Below, in pieces: positions 1 through 7,986 of a DNA stretch of 34,269 nucleotides. The stretch comes from Mycobacterium arosiense ATCC BAA-1401 = DSM 45069. Its GTDB lineage: Bacteria > Actinomycetota > Actinomycetes > Mycobacteriales > Mycobacteriaceae. The stretch is taken from the NCBI RefSeq assembly GCF_002086125.1, contig NZ_MVHG01000053.1, positions 1 through 34,269 on the forward strand, in the 5' to 3' direction. The notes below the pieces were generated by a model. That model saw nothing but the letters and a program-made list of their open reading frames with translations, ran no database searches and had not been told where the DNA came from. How positions within the stretch are numbered: position 1 is the stretch's first letter; every line of letters starts with the position of its first letter. The position numbers and the translations under genes were made by a program.

Positions 1-903
1 ATGCGGGTGATCACCGCGATCAACACCAGCCTCGATATCCACCTTCCGGTGCGCGCCTTATTCGAGGCGCCCACCGTGAGAAGCTTGGGCCTACAGCTGG
101 ACAGATACGCAGGCGCGGAGGAAGTCGTCGCTGTTGAGACGCTCAAAGATGGTACGGGTGTTCCGCTGTGGTGCATCCATGACGGCCTTGGCCTTAGCTG
201 GGCATATCGGGCCCTGGGCAATTATTTGGATTGCCCGATTATCGGGATCAACCAAGTTCCACACAATGGCGAAGCCGAACCCCCCTCGATCCGCAGCATG
301 GCGGCAAGCTATGCCGACCGGCTCGAAGCCATTTATCCTGGCGGACCCTACAAGCTTCTCGGCTGGTCTTTCGGGGGTGTGGTGGCCCACGAGCTCGCCA
401 TTGAACTTCGCCGGCGCGGATACGCCGTCGAACGTCTAATACTGCTCGACCCTGCCTTGATCACGAACAGCACCATCACAGAAATTCGAACATTGAACGA
501 GAATCAAATTGTGGAGTACATGCTGCGGACCAATCATATCGATGTTCATGTACAGTCCGGGCCTGAAAGTTACCGAGACACAAAGCAACTAACTTGTGAA
601 AGAAATAGCATCGACTTAGATCCGCTCCCTAAATCGCTTTTAGGATTCATAGCCCAAAGAGTTAATGCCAACCATCTGTATCTCTTGGAACATATGCCTG
701 ACGTGTTCGATGGCGATATGGTGATATTCTCTGCTGCACGAGGTGGAAATGGGAACGGTTCACCTCATATAGAAAAGTGGGGCCCTTACGTTGATGGCAA
801 CATCACTGCCCACTCCGTCGACTGTGCACACCATGAGATGCTGACCACGAGATCCCTAAACACATATGGCGAAGAACTCAAACTTTTATTGCAGAGCGAG
901 TGA
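1..903 (+). CDS. NRPS C-terminal fragment: carrier-domain tail plus thioesterase (partial, 5' end off window)
   Basis: The first 36 or so residues (ITAINTSLDIHLPVRALFEA) read as the last helices of a peptidyl carrier domain. The Met at base 1 is therefore internal and the gene enters from the left. The rest is an alpha/beta-hydrolase thioesterase of the type that ends NRPS assembly lines and releases the peptide by hydrolysis or cyclisation. The nucleophile elbow GWSFGG has Ser123; Asp150 in LLDPAL and His277/278 in CAHHEML complete a plausible triad. The stop is at 901-903. Bases of roughly 480-660, the lid region between the Asp and the His, are visibly more AT-rich than the flanks. The family is clear. 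The product of the synthetase cannot be told without the upstream modules. Confidence 0.88.
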   Translation: MRVITAINTSLDIHLPVRALFEAPTVRSLGLQLDRYAGAEEVVAVETLKDGTGVPLWCIHDGLGLSWAYRALGNYLDCPIIGINQVPHNGEAEPPSIRSMAASYADRLEAIYPGGPYKLLGWSFGGVVAHELAIELRRRGYAVERLILLDPALITNSTITEIRTLNENQIVEYMLRTNHIDVHVQSGPESYRDTKQLTCERNSIDLDPLPKSLLGFIAQRVNANHLYLLEHMPDVFDGDMVIFSAARGGNGNGSPHIEKWGPYVDGNITAHSVDCAHHEMLTTRSLNTYGEELKLLLQSE

Positions 904-911
904 TCCTCGTG

Positions 912-1024
912 AGTTCGTCGGGGGTGTGTGGCGATCCAGTGAGAAGGTCGGCCTGATCGTTACGGTTGAAGCGCCAGTCGAATGGGCGAGCGGCGTTGTT
1001 AGAGTGAGCTTCGAAAGGCGATGT
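912..1024 (-). pseudogene. Possible remnant of the 3' end of an IS630-type transposase
   Basis: Read on the minus strand, this stretch encodes NNAARPFDWRFNRNDQADLL. That resembles the C-terminal tail of mycobacterial IS630-family DDE transposases (pattern ARPF-W-F-x-x-DL-x-x-LL). No catalytic domain can be recognised beside it and no terminal inverted repeats were seen, so if the assignment is right only the tail survives. It lies immediately after the NRPS stop codon, pointing towards it. Assignment rests on one short motif. Confidence 0.35.
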
Positions 1025-1555
1025 GCCTGCTGCCGGGATGTCAGCGGTCGGTGAGTTTCCCGAGTGAGTAACTTTCGCCGTAGGACTGAGAAAAAAATTT
1101 CAATTTAGGGCAAGACGGCAGGCGGAGGAGATGGATCAGGTCGCATTGCCGGAAGCCTGACGAGTCGTGCGCCCGTCGCCGGCCCAATCCTGGATGTAAT
1201 GCGCCGTCATCCAGCGACCAAACCCCCCGCCGCGCTGAGCTTTCCGGGCTGGGGATCTCCGTGATGAGCGGCTAACGGTCGAAATCCAGTGCTAGCCGAT
1301 TACGTGGGCGGGGTGCACGTCATACGCGGCCAGAAAGACAAGAAAGTGCCATGGATCTCGGTGCATGCGTACGACACGCGTCGACCGGCCCCCTGGACGG
1401 CTCAAATCTGCTCCACGCCCAAGGCAACGCAGTCAAGCGTTGGCCGACAACACAATCCGTGGCTGTACCGAACTTCACTCCTTGGTTCAAACTGGCTCCA
1501 CCTCGTGGAACACTGGCTGCCCGACCTGAAAGTCAAGAAACTGCAGCGCACCACA
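1025..1555. other. Stretch without a recognisable gene
   Basis: Several short overlapping frames exist here, the longest at 1289-1609 on the plus strand, but none shows a domain, a ribosome binding site or a composition suggesting selection. The run of A and T near 1090-1107 is unusual for this GC-rich window. The stretch lies between IS remnants and is probably decayed mobile DNA. Confidence 0.4.
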
Positions 1556-1873
1556 CTAGCTGTTGGCGAGTTGATCGCTGTCTACGAAGGTCAAGGTGCC
1601 GTCATCTAGCGCGATGCCCCACCGTCGCGGCACCATACCTATCTGGTTTGCCGTGTCCTGTGTGCCGTACAACGACATCTCGCCGAAATCCTCAACGATG
1701 ACGCCTAAGGATTCGGCGTCTGTCCCAGGACGTACGCGCACCCGGGAGCCAACGCCTAACACCACCGGCTCATCGGGATCCTGCGCGTCGGAGTCATCGT
1801 CGTCGCTATTGGCCGCGGCGAAATCGCCGCCCTTTCTGCGGTGCTTACCTGCGGGTCTGTCGGTTCGCCTCAC
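1556..1873 (-). CDS. Small conserved hypothetical protein with an acidic linker
   Basis: The product has 105 residues. It has a basic N-terminus (GKHRRKGGD), an acidic linker around residues 20-35 (NSDDDDSDAQDPDEP) and a C-terminal beta-rich part with GVGSRVRVRPGTDAESLGVI near residue 41 and GIALDDGTLTFVDSDQL at the end. The repeated G-x-V-x-V/R-W-x-V-x-LDDG pattern looks like a small SH3-like or barrel fold, and I recall similar small proteins in mycobacteria. The GTG start at 1873 is preceded by a good purine-rich site (GAAGGGAAG). It stands alone between IS remnants. The function is unknown, and no partner is implied by the context. Confidence 0.55.
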   Translation of the reverse strand: MRRTDRPAGKHRRKGGDFAAANSDDDDSDAQDPDEPVVLGVGSRVRVRPGTDAESLGVIVEDFGEMSLYGTQDTANQIGMVPRRWGIALDDGTLTFVDSDQLANS

Positions 1874-2271
1874 GCGATGCTTCCCTTCGGTCTCTCGGCA
1901 CGGGGCGAATTGCGTTCAAAGAGCTGACAGTCCGCACCTGCAGTACGTCGAGATCTGCCAAACGAGATTGCCTCATGACGGATCCTGCAGCGGCGAACCG
2001 GTGACGTAACGATGCTGGCGCGCCCGCACGAAACGCTTCTTGTCGGATGATCAACTCACTGTCCATTCTGCCACCGTAAACTGTATTTGGTTGTGCAGGT
2101 ACAAGATAGCTAGCCATACGAGACGCTAGCATCCGGTAAAGTATCGTACCCGTATGCGAGCAGCTGAAAGGACGACGGCAACGCGGATGCGTTGTTAACT
2201 GAGGATGGCCCTTCTGCCGCTACCGTCCCGTATGAAATATCCGGGTACGTGTCATCGGAAAAGATGATTCA
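1874..2271. other. Stretch without a recognisable gene
   Basis: Only short overlapping frames are present, such as 1845-2132 on the minus strand, whose end overlaps the start of the neighbouring small gene. None has a recognisable domain. The stretch lies between that gene and a decayed IS3-family element. Confidence 0.4.
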
Positions 2272-2930
2272 TCATGCACCCGATCTAATGGGCGGCCAGC
2301 CGGCAAGGACTGGTGAGGGGGGACCTGTTTGCTGGTCCAGTCGCGGTGCGGCTGGGGTTGGCAGGTCGTGGTCCACTGTAGGGAGGATCCGGTTAGCGTG
2401 AGTTCGCGTGGGCGGTGTGGGGTCGGTTGCTGTTGCAGTCGCGGCGCCAATCTTCGATGATCGCGCTCGCGCAGTGAGTCGAAGCGCCACGGGTTGAGGA
2501 GTTCGTCGCGTAGTCGGCCGTTGAACGACTCGACCCAGGCGTTCTGCCACAGCGAGCAGGGATCGATAAGTGAACCGGCAGTGTTGGATCGGCACCAATC
2601 ACATACGGGGTGCGCCACGAACCCGGGGCCGTTGTCGAAGCGGACATAGTGGGGTGCCCCGTGTTGGAGGGCTGAGGTGATCCAAGACGTCGATGAGGCC
2701 GTCAGCGCGGATGGAGCGGTCGACGTCGATCGCGAGCGCTGCACGGGTGTACTTGTCGATCGCGTTCAACATCTTGAGGGCGCGACCATCGGCGGTGGTG
2801 TCGAACTGAAAGTCTATTGCCCAGAGCATGTTCGGGGCGTACCGGTGACGTTGCGCCAAACGGCTACACCAATACCGGTCAAATGTTTATTGCGGCGCTG
2901 CGGGACTCGCAAGGCCCTCCTTGCGCACCG
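2272..2930 (-). pseudogene. IS3-family transposase (orfB, DDE integrase core), frameshifted and truncated
   Basis: Fragments of one integrase-core transposase are spread over all three minus-strand frames. In order they are: a piece with LTGIGV-like sequence near 2870-2890, then YAPNMLWAIDFQFDTTADG (first catalytic Asp) up to about 2690, then HYVRFDNGPGFV (second Asp) and WVESFNGRLRDE (Glu) near 2530-2650, then IIEDWRRDCNSNRPHTAH in a third frame near 2400-2470. The DDE residues are still legible, but at least two frameshifts and a stop disrupt the frame. No intact orfA was found. The surviving order matches orfB of IS3-type elements. It cannot make an active enzyme. Terminal repeats were not identified, so the true element ends are unknown. 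Confidence 0.8.
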
Positions 2931-3143
2931 GCGAACTGGTCGCCACTGCGTAATTTCCTGCCACCGAGGCGGGCATGGCCCGGGCTGTTCCCTGGGCCGC
3001 GCGCCGCACCGATGGCGAGTTGGCCGCCTGGATCACGCCGACAGGACTGGCATACATAAAAATCGTCTACGGATTTGTCCGACAACGGCGCGGTGACGGC
3101 GAACCGGGTCGCCACCGCAGGCGATCAGGCGGCGGCTGGATTG

Positions 3144-4232
3144 CTAGACGATCCAGGTCCACGCGTAGGTGTGCTTGAGAGTGTTGTAGCCGTCGAACAT
3201 TTCGGCTCGCGCGACCCCGGGCAGCAGCGCGATCTCGCGGATGACGGCTCCTGCCAGCGCGCGATGGTCGGTGCCGAAGATCACGGCGATGAGGTCAAAA
3301 TGGTCCAGCACGCGTGTCACTTGGCCGACATCATCGCGCTTGGCCAGTGCGGCCGCGACACCGTCTGCGGCGTGCGGTGCGGTCCGGATGCCCAGGAATG
3401 CGTGCGCACCCACGCCCGACGCCGCGATATCGGTGATCGCCTGTATGCGAAACACTCGGTCACCAAGCATGCGCTTGATGCGGCTGCGGACGGTCCCTTC
3501 CGACACCTTGAGTTCTGCGGCGATATTGCGGTTGCTGCGACGCGCGTTGCGCTGCAGCATGGCGATAATGGCTAGGTCGACGTCGTCGACGGTCTCGCTC
3601 GGCTGGGCCTGTGGAGTGGTGCCGGGGTCGACAAAGAGCGACCATTTCGAATCGTATTTGAGGACGTCGAGGGCAACAATGCCATGGGCGGATTCCACGC
3701 CATCGACCCCTTTCAGTACAGAGTCGAACAGTTCGGCGGTATGGCGAGGATCGCGGGCCAGCAGAGGAACGATGATGTCGAATCGTCCTGTGCACACCGT
3801 CACCGACACTGCCTCTGGAATTTCGGCGAGCTCTCGTGCGACTTCGTCGATGGGCCGGCCGGCAACATTGATCATGGCAAAAGCCAGATCGCGGTGGCCG
3901 AAGAGTCGAATGTCGGTAATCGCCACCACTTTCATAAGTCCGGTCTCTTCGAGCCGTCGCAGTCGTGCGGCGACTGTGACTTCGTTGACGTTGAGGCGGG
4001 TCGCCAGCGAGCGGTTGCTTTCGCGGCCGTCGCGTCGAAGACGTTCGATAAGTGCGCGATCAAGGTCGTCAAGTTCGGCCTTCTCAACGGGTTGCGCAAC
4101 CGCGACGCGTTGAGGTCTCGGCCCGCTGCGTGTGCGGCGTGGGCTGGCTGGCTTCGGCATGCTGCGCTTACGGCCAGACCCAGCGGGGGCCGCCCCGTTG
4201 CGCTTGCGGCCTCCACTAGTCGATTGCGCCAC
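3144..4232 (-). CDS. Double-length Lrp/AsnC-family transcriptional regulator
   Basis: The product has 362 residues, twice the usual Lrp length, with two complete Lrp/AsnC units. A basic Arg/Lys-rich tail fills residues 8-42. The first winged helix is about 55-100 (ESNRSLATRLNVNEVTVAAR) and the first ligand-binding RAM domain about 105-190. The second helix-turn-helix is about 215-260 (RRSNRNIAAELKVSEGTVRS) and the second RAM domain about 264-352. The GTG start at 4232 was chosen because AGGA lies 6-7 nt upstream; an internal ATG at 4160 is the alternative. It is divergent from the monooxygenase operon. Lrp-type proteins sense small molecules and act on local operons. That it controls the bipartite sites found here is inference. 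A similar double-length regulator lies at 19703-20776. Confidence 0.9.
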   Translation of the reverse strand: MAQSTSGGRKRNGAAPAGSGRKRSMPKPASPRRTRSGPRPQRVAVAQPVEKAELDDLDRALIERLRRDGRESNRSLATRLNVNEVTVAARLRRLEETGLMKVVAITDIRLFGHRDLAFAMINVAGRPIDEVARELAEIPEAVSVTVCTGRFDIIVPLLARDPRHTAELFDSVLKGVDGVESAHGIVALDVLKYDSKWSLFVDPGTTPQAQPSETVDDVDLAIIAMLQRNARRSNRNIAAELKVSEGTVRSRIKRMLGDRVFRIQAITDIAASGVGAHAFLGIRTAPHAADGVAAALAKRDDVGQVTRVLDHFDLIAVIFGTDHRALAGAVIREIALLPGVARAEMFDGYNTLKHTYAWTWIV

Positions 4233-4353
4233 GTTAATTCCTGTCCATGCCAGGTCCGGATTCCGAACTTCGTCGTAACTGTACGCACAGCACCCGTGAG
4301 CACGCGGATGCCGCACGCCGTGTCGTAGCACTGAGGCTGCCCGCCTTCATGAC

Positions 4354-4418
4354 TGCGGGGCAATACCGACAGAACTCTACGCAAAATATTGACCGATTCC
4401 CAGTTTGGTGCATAATAT
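4354..4418 (+). promoter_or_regulatory. Bipartite element and promoter for the monooxygenase operon
   Basis: TGCGGG at 4354-4359 is followed after exactly 18 nt by TACGCA at 4378-4383, matching 10 of 12 positions of the ideal TGCGTA-N18-TACGCA. Five nt later comes TTGACC (4389-4394), and 18 nt after that TAATAT (4413-4418), a good SigA-type promoter. The -10 begins 29 nt after TACGCA, as at three other copies. Predicted transcription starts near 4425, leaving a leader of over 200 nt before the monooxygenase ATG. No promoter activity has been shown. Confidence 0.6.
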
Positions 4419-4639
4419 CGGCGGTTAGTGCCTGAGATTCGACGCAGGCACCATGCCAAGCTTGTTGCCCAGAGGTGGTCGACGACGCCACCGCCGGACA
4501 GCTGTCGAGCACTCGCCCTTGTTGCGGACGGGGCCGCCACCAAGCCCCGGCGGCGCACCGCCAGACCGAGGTGGGGCACACATGCCGGTCCAAGTTCGAA
4601 GAAGTCACTTTGAGGTGGAAAGTTGGGATCCGAACGCTT

Positions 4640-6178
4640 ATGACGCGTACACGCGATGGAGCACACCGCACTACTTCGGTGGTCATCGTGGGAGCGGGCT
4701 TCGGTGGGCTTGCCGCGGCGATCGAACTCAAGCGATCGGGTATCAGCGACTTGGTCATATTTGAGCGCGGGTCGTCTGTCGGGGGGGTGTGGCGCGACAA
4801 CGCTTACCCCGGCGCCGCGTGCGATGTGCCCTCGCCGATCTACTCCTACTCGTATGCGCTCAAGCCCGACTGGTCGGCGGTGTTCGGCAAGCAACCCGAA
4901 ATTCTCAACTACCTCACCGCGGTGTCCCGTGAGTTCGACATCGAATCACTGATTCGTTTCAACACCGAGGTCACCGCCGCAGAGTTTGATGACGCCACCG
5001 GTCAGTGGACCGTGACGACGGCCTCCGGTGATCTCGTGGTCGCTGACGCCCTCGTCTTGGCTACCGGGCAGCTGAGCCGGCCGAAAGTGCCCGATGTCCC
5101 GGGCTTGGACACGTTTACCGGGCGTTCCTTTCACTCCGCGCAGTGGCCGCAAGATTTCGATCTGACCGACAAGAAGGTCATCGTCGTCGGTAGCGGCGCG
5201 AGCGCCATCCAGGTGGTGCCGGCGATAGCGGACCGTGTTCGCGATCTGACCGTGGTGGCTCGATCGCCGAACTGGGTGATGTGGAAGAGCCGGCGCGTGC
5301 CCGGGCGGTTCCAGACCGCGCTCATGCGCCGTTTCGGGTGGTTGCGCATGTTGCATCACATCGCGCTGTTTCTGGCGTATGAGGTGCGCTACCCGCTGGT
5401 GACGCGCGCCGCTGAACCTGTGCGGCGGTTGTCCCAGTGGTATCTCATCACGCGGCTGAAGCGTTACGTGAAAGATCCTGACGAGGTGGCCGCCGCCATC
5501 CCCAACTATCGGCTGCTGTGTAATCGGTTGCTGCTGTCCAATGACTGGTATCCGACCATCGGTCGGCCCGATGTCCACCTCGTCGGCTCAGCTGTGGCGC
5601 GGGTCGACGAGACCGGTGTGCAGACCGCTGACGGCCGACGCATCGATGCCGACGTCATCATCTGGTGCACCGGCTTCAAAGCAAGTGAGTTCCTCGCGCC
5701 AATCTCGATTCTCGGACGCGGCGGGGTTAACTTGCACCAGCAGTGGGCCGAGTGCCCAACGGCGTATCTCGGCATGACGGTGCCCAATTTTCCCAACATG
5801 TTCGTACTGTTCGGCCCGAACACCAACAGCATCACCAACACCATTGTGTTTCTGCTGGAGCGCCAAGCCGCCTACGTCCGGCAGGCGTTGCAGCATAAAG
5901 AAAGTCGAGGGTTGGCCTGGCTTGAGGTCAGCGAGCCCACGTTTCACCGATTCCAGGATTGGCTTCAGCAGAAGTTGGACCGCACGGTCTTCACCGATAA
6001 TTGTCCGGGCTGGTACACCAACGCCCAAGGCAAGGTAACAGCGATGTGGCCCGCTTCCCATCTGCGTTATGCCTGGGCGACACGAGCATTCAAGCCCCAC
6101 GAGTACCGCAGCCACCCAGTCGGCGGCTCGCCGAACTCGGCCACAACGACACCGAGCCGGATCAAGGAGGTGCGTTGA
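4640..6178 (+). CDS. Flavin-containing monooxygenase, type I Baeyer-Villiger class
   Basis: The product has 512 residues. An N-terminal FAD Rossmann motif is at 15-23 (VIVGAGFGG). The type I Baeyer-Villiger fingerprint FxGxxxHxxxWP is present exactly as FTGRSFHSAQWP at 159-170, and a second NADPH-binding Rossmann motif is at 181-189 (VVGSGASA). Such enzymes use NADPH and O2 to turn ketones into esters or lactones; some relatives hydroxylate instead. The ATG at 4640 puts the Rossmann strand at the normal distance from the N-terminus. A TTG at 4610 with GAAGAAG upstream is a possible longer start. The stop overlaps the next gene (TGATG). It is first in a coupled operon with a CoA ligase, an aldehyde dehydrogenase and an SDR, so its product is probably cleaved and fed into acyl-CoA metabolism. 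Confidence 0.9.
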   Translation: MTRTRDGAHRTTSVVIVGAGFGGLAAAIELKRSGISDLVIFERGSSVGGVWRDNAYPGAACDVPSPIYSYSYALKPDWSAVFGKQPEILNYLTAVSREFDIESLIRFNTEVTAAEFDDATGQWTVTTASGDLVVADALVLATGQLSRPKVPDVPGLDTFTGRSFHSAQWPQDFDLTDKKVIVVGSGASAIQVVPAIADRVRDLTVVARSPNWVMWKSRRVPGRFQTALMRRFGWLRMLHHIALFLAYEVRYPLVTRAAEPVRRLSQWYLITRLKRYVKDPDEVAAAIPNYRLLCNRLLLSNDWYPTIGRPDVHLVGSAVARVDETGVQTADGRRIDADVIIWCTGFKASEFLAPISILGRGGVNLHQQWAECPTAYLGMTVPNFPNMFVLFGPNTNSITNTIVFLLERQAAYVRQALQHKESRGLAWLEVSEPTFHRFQDWLQQKLDRTVFTDNCPGWYTNAQGKVTAMWPASHLRYAWATRAFKPHEYRSHPVGGSPNSATTTPSRIKEVR

Positions 6179-7986
6179 TGAGCGGGTGCTACGAAATGCC
6201 GACAGTTCAGAACGACACGACGCTGTGCGCCGTGTTCAACGAGACAGTGGGTCGATTTCCCAATCAGGTCGCGCTGCGCGACGTCGACGCGACATCTTGC
6301 TACACCTATCAGCAATACCGCGACGCCATCGCCGATGTGGCGAGTGCCCTTTACGGCTGTGGCGTGCGTCGAGGCGACACCGTTGCTCTGATGTTTGAGA
6401 ATCGACCCGAGTTCCATATCGCCGACGCGGCCGCGATGCATCTGGGTGCGGCGACGTGTTCGATCTACAACACCTCCCCGGTGCGCGATATCGCATACGT
6501 GATCTCCACCTCCGGCGCTCAGATTGCGCTGTGCGAGAGCGTATTCGCCGCGAGTCTACGGTCCGCCGACGCCGACCTGCGGATCATCTGCACCGAGCCA
6601 GGTGTGCCGGACACGGAGAGCCTCGCGGCATTAGCGCGCCCCACCGACTTCGATTTCGATCAGTATTGGCGCACGGTGCAACCCGACGACGTGCTGACCC
6701 TGATCTATACCTCGGGCACCACGGGCGAACCCAAGCCGGTCGAGCTCACGCACGCGTCGATGCTGTCTGAAATCCTTCTCGTGGCTGACGAACTCGAATT
6801 CCGGCCCGGGGACACCGTTCCCTCGGCATTGCCGATGGCACATGCCGCGCAACGGTGGGGGAGCCACTACAACGCTCTGATGTTTGGCCTGGAAGTGGTG
6901 TGTATTGCCGATCTAGCCCAACTTGCCTCCAGCTTGGTGAAAATCCAGCCGCGGATCTGGGGATCAGTGCCCAGGGTCTTGGAGAAAATGGTGATGGCGG
7001 TGCGCAGCCGCATCGAGGCCGAACCCAATCAGCAGGTGCGTGAACGACTTGAGGACGCCATCGGAGCGGGTCAGCGTTACGCCGCCGCGCACGAGGCGCA
7101 TCGTGCCGGATCCCAAGGCCCACCGGCGCCGGATCTGGTCGCCGAGCGAGCCCGGGTGGAGCCGATACTCGCCGAGATCCGCCAGAGTATGGGGCTGAGC
7201 AATCTGCGGTGGCTGATGGTTGGAGCCGCACCTACCGCACCGCACATCCACTCCTACCTCGCCGGGCTAGGACTCGAAATCGTCGAGGTATGGGGAATGT
7301 CGGAACTGGGGGCTGTCGCAACCATCAATCCTGTTGGCAGGCAACGATCGGGCACCGTGGGGGTTCCGTTGCGCGACGTGGACGTCACCTTGGCCGATGA
7401 CGGCGAGATCTTGGTGCGCGGACCCATTCTCATGCGCGGCTACCGGGGCCAACCCGAGGCGACTGCTGAAGCGTTTACCAGCGACGGCCGCCTACGCACG
7501 GGCGACCTCGGGCACATCGACAGTGACGGCTACCTGTCGGTCACCGGCCGCAAGAAAGAGATCATTGTCAACGCGGCCGGCAAGAACATCTCACCGGCCA
7601 AAGTCGAGGCGCTCCTCAAAGCGGAAAGCCCACTTATCGGCTCAGCGGTCGCCATCGGAGACGCCCGTCCCTACTTGACGGCGCTGATCGCGTTGGATCC
7701 CGACGCGCTCATCCACCTCGCCCATACGCACGGTCTGAACGTCGATGACACCGGGGACTTGATGCGCTCGGACATCGCCGCGCGCGTGATCGCTGACGCC
7801 GTCGCCGCAGCCAACGAACACCTGGCCCGCGTCGAACAGATCAAGCGATACGTCGTCGTGCCGCGATTCTGGGTCCCCGGCGGTGAGGAGCTGACACCGA
7901 CGCTCAAACTGAAGCGGCGGGTCATCAACGAGCTCTACCGGGACGAGATCGAGTCGATGTACACGATGGCCGAGGCCGGTCGATGA
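6178..7986 (+). CDS. AMP-forming fatty acyl-CoA ligase (FadD-like)
   Basis: The product has 602 residues, the usual length for long-chain acyl-CoA synthetases. The ATP/AMP P-loop LIYTSGTTGEPKP is at 175-187. The hinge/A8 region starts with GDLG at 442 and continues into GRKKEIIVNAAGKNISP, and the C-terminal A10 motif TPTLKLKR carries the candidate catalytic lysine, Lys577. It activates a carboxylic acid to the acyl-adenylate and then the CoA thioester. The start is set by AAGGAGG 7 nt before the ATG. The gene overlaps the monooxygenase stop by 1 nt and the aldehyde dehydrogenase start by 4 nt (ATGA), so translation is coupled. In this operon it would activate the acid made by the aldehyde dehydrogenase. 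Chain-length preference cannot be read. Confidence 0.92.
   Translation: MSGCYEMPTVQNDTTLCAVFNETVGRFPNQVALRDVDATSCYTYQQYRDAIADVASALYGCGVRRGDTVALMFENRPEFHIADAAAMHLGAATCSIYNTSPVRDIAYVISTSGAQIALCESVFAASLRSADADLRIICTEPGVPDTESLAALARPTDFDFDQYWRTVQPDDVLTLIYTSGTTGEPKPVELTHASMLSEILLVADELEFRPGDTVPSALPMAHAAQRWGSHYNALMFGLEVVCIADLAQLASSLVKIQPRIWGSVPRVLEKMVMAVRSRIEAEPNQQVRERLEDAIGAGQRYAAAHEAHRAGSQGPPAPDLVAERARVEPILAEIRQSMGLSNLRWLMVGAAPTAPHIHSYLAGLGLEIVEVWGMSELGAVATINPVGRQRSGTVGVPLRDVDVTLADDGEILVRGPILMRGYRGQPEATAEAFTSDGRLRTGDLGHIDSDGYLSVTGRKKEIIVNAAGKNISPAKVEALLKAESPLIGSAVAIGDARPYLTALIALDPDALIHLAHTHGLNVDDTGDLMRSDIAARVIADAVAAANEHLARVEQIKRYVVVPRFWVPGGEELTPTLKLKRRVINELYRDEIESMYTMAEAGR

Noticed and set aside
1289..1609. 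106-codon plus-strand frame between IS remnants
   Set aside because: No domain, no clear ribosome binding site, and it overlaps the end of the better-supported minus-strand gene at 1556-1873.
1845..2132. 95-codon minus-strand frame
   Set aside because: It overlaps the start of the small conserved gene in another frame, has no recognisable motif and no good start signal.
3241..4113. 290-codon plus-strand frame
   Set aside because: It is antisense to the Lrp/AsnC regulator and its Ser/Arg-rich composition is that of a GC-rich shadow frame.
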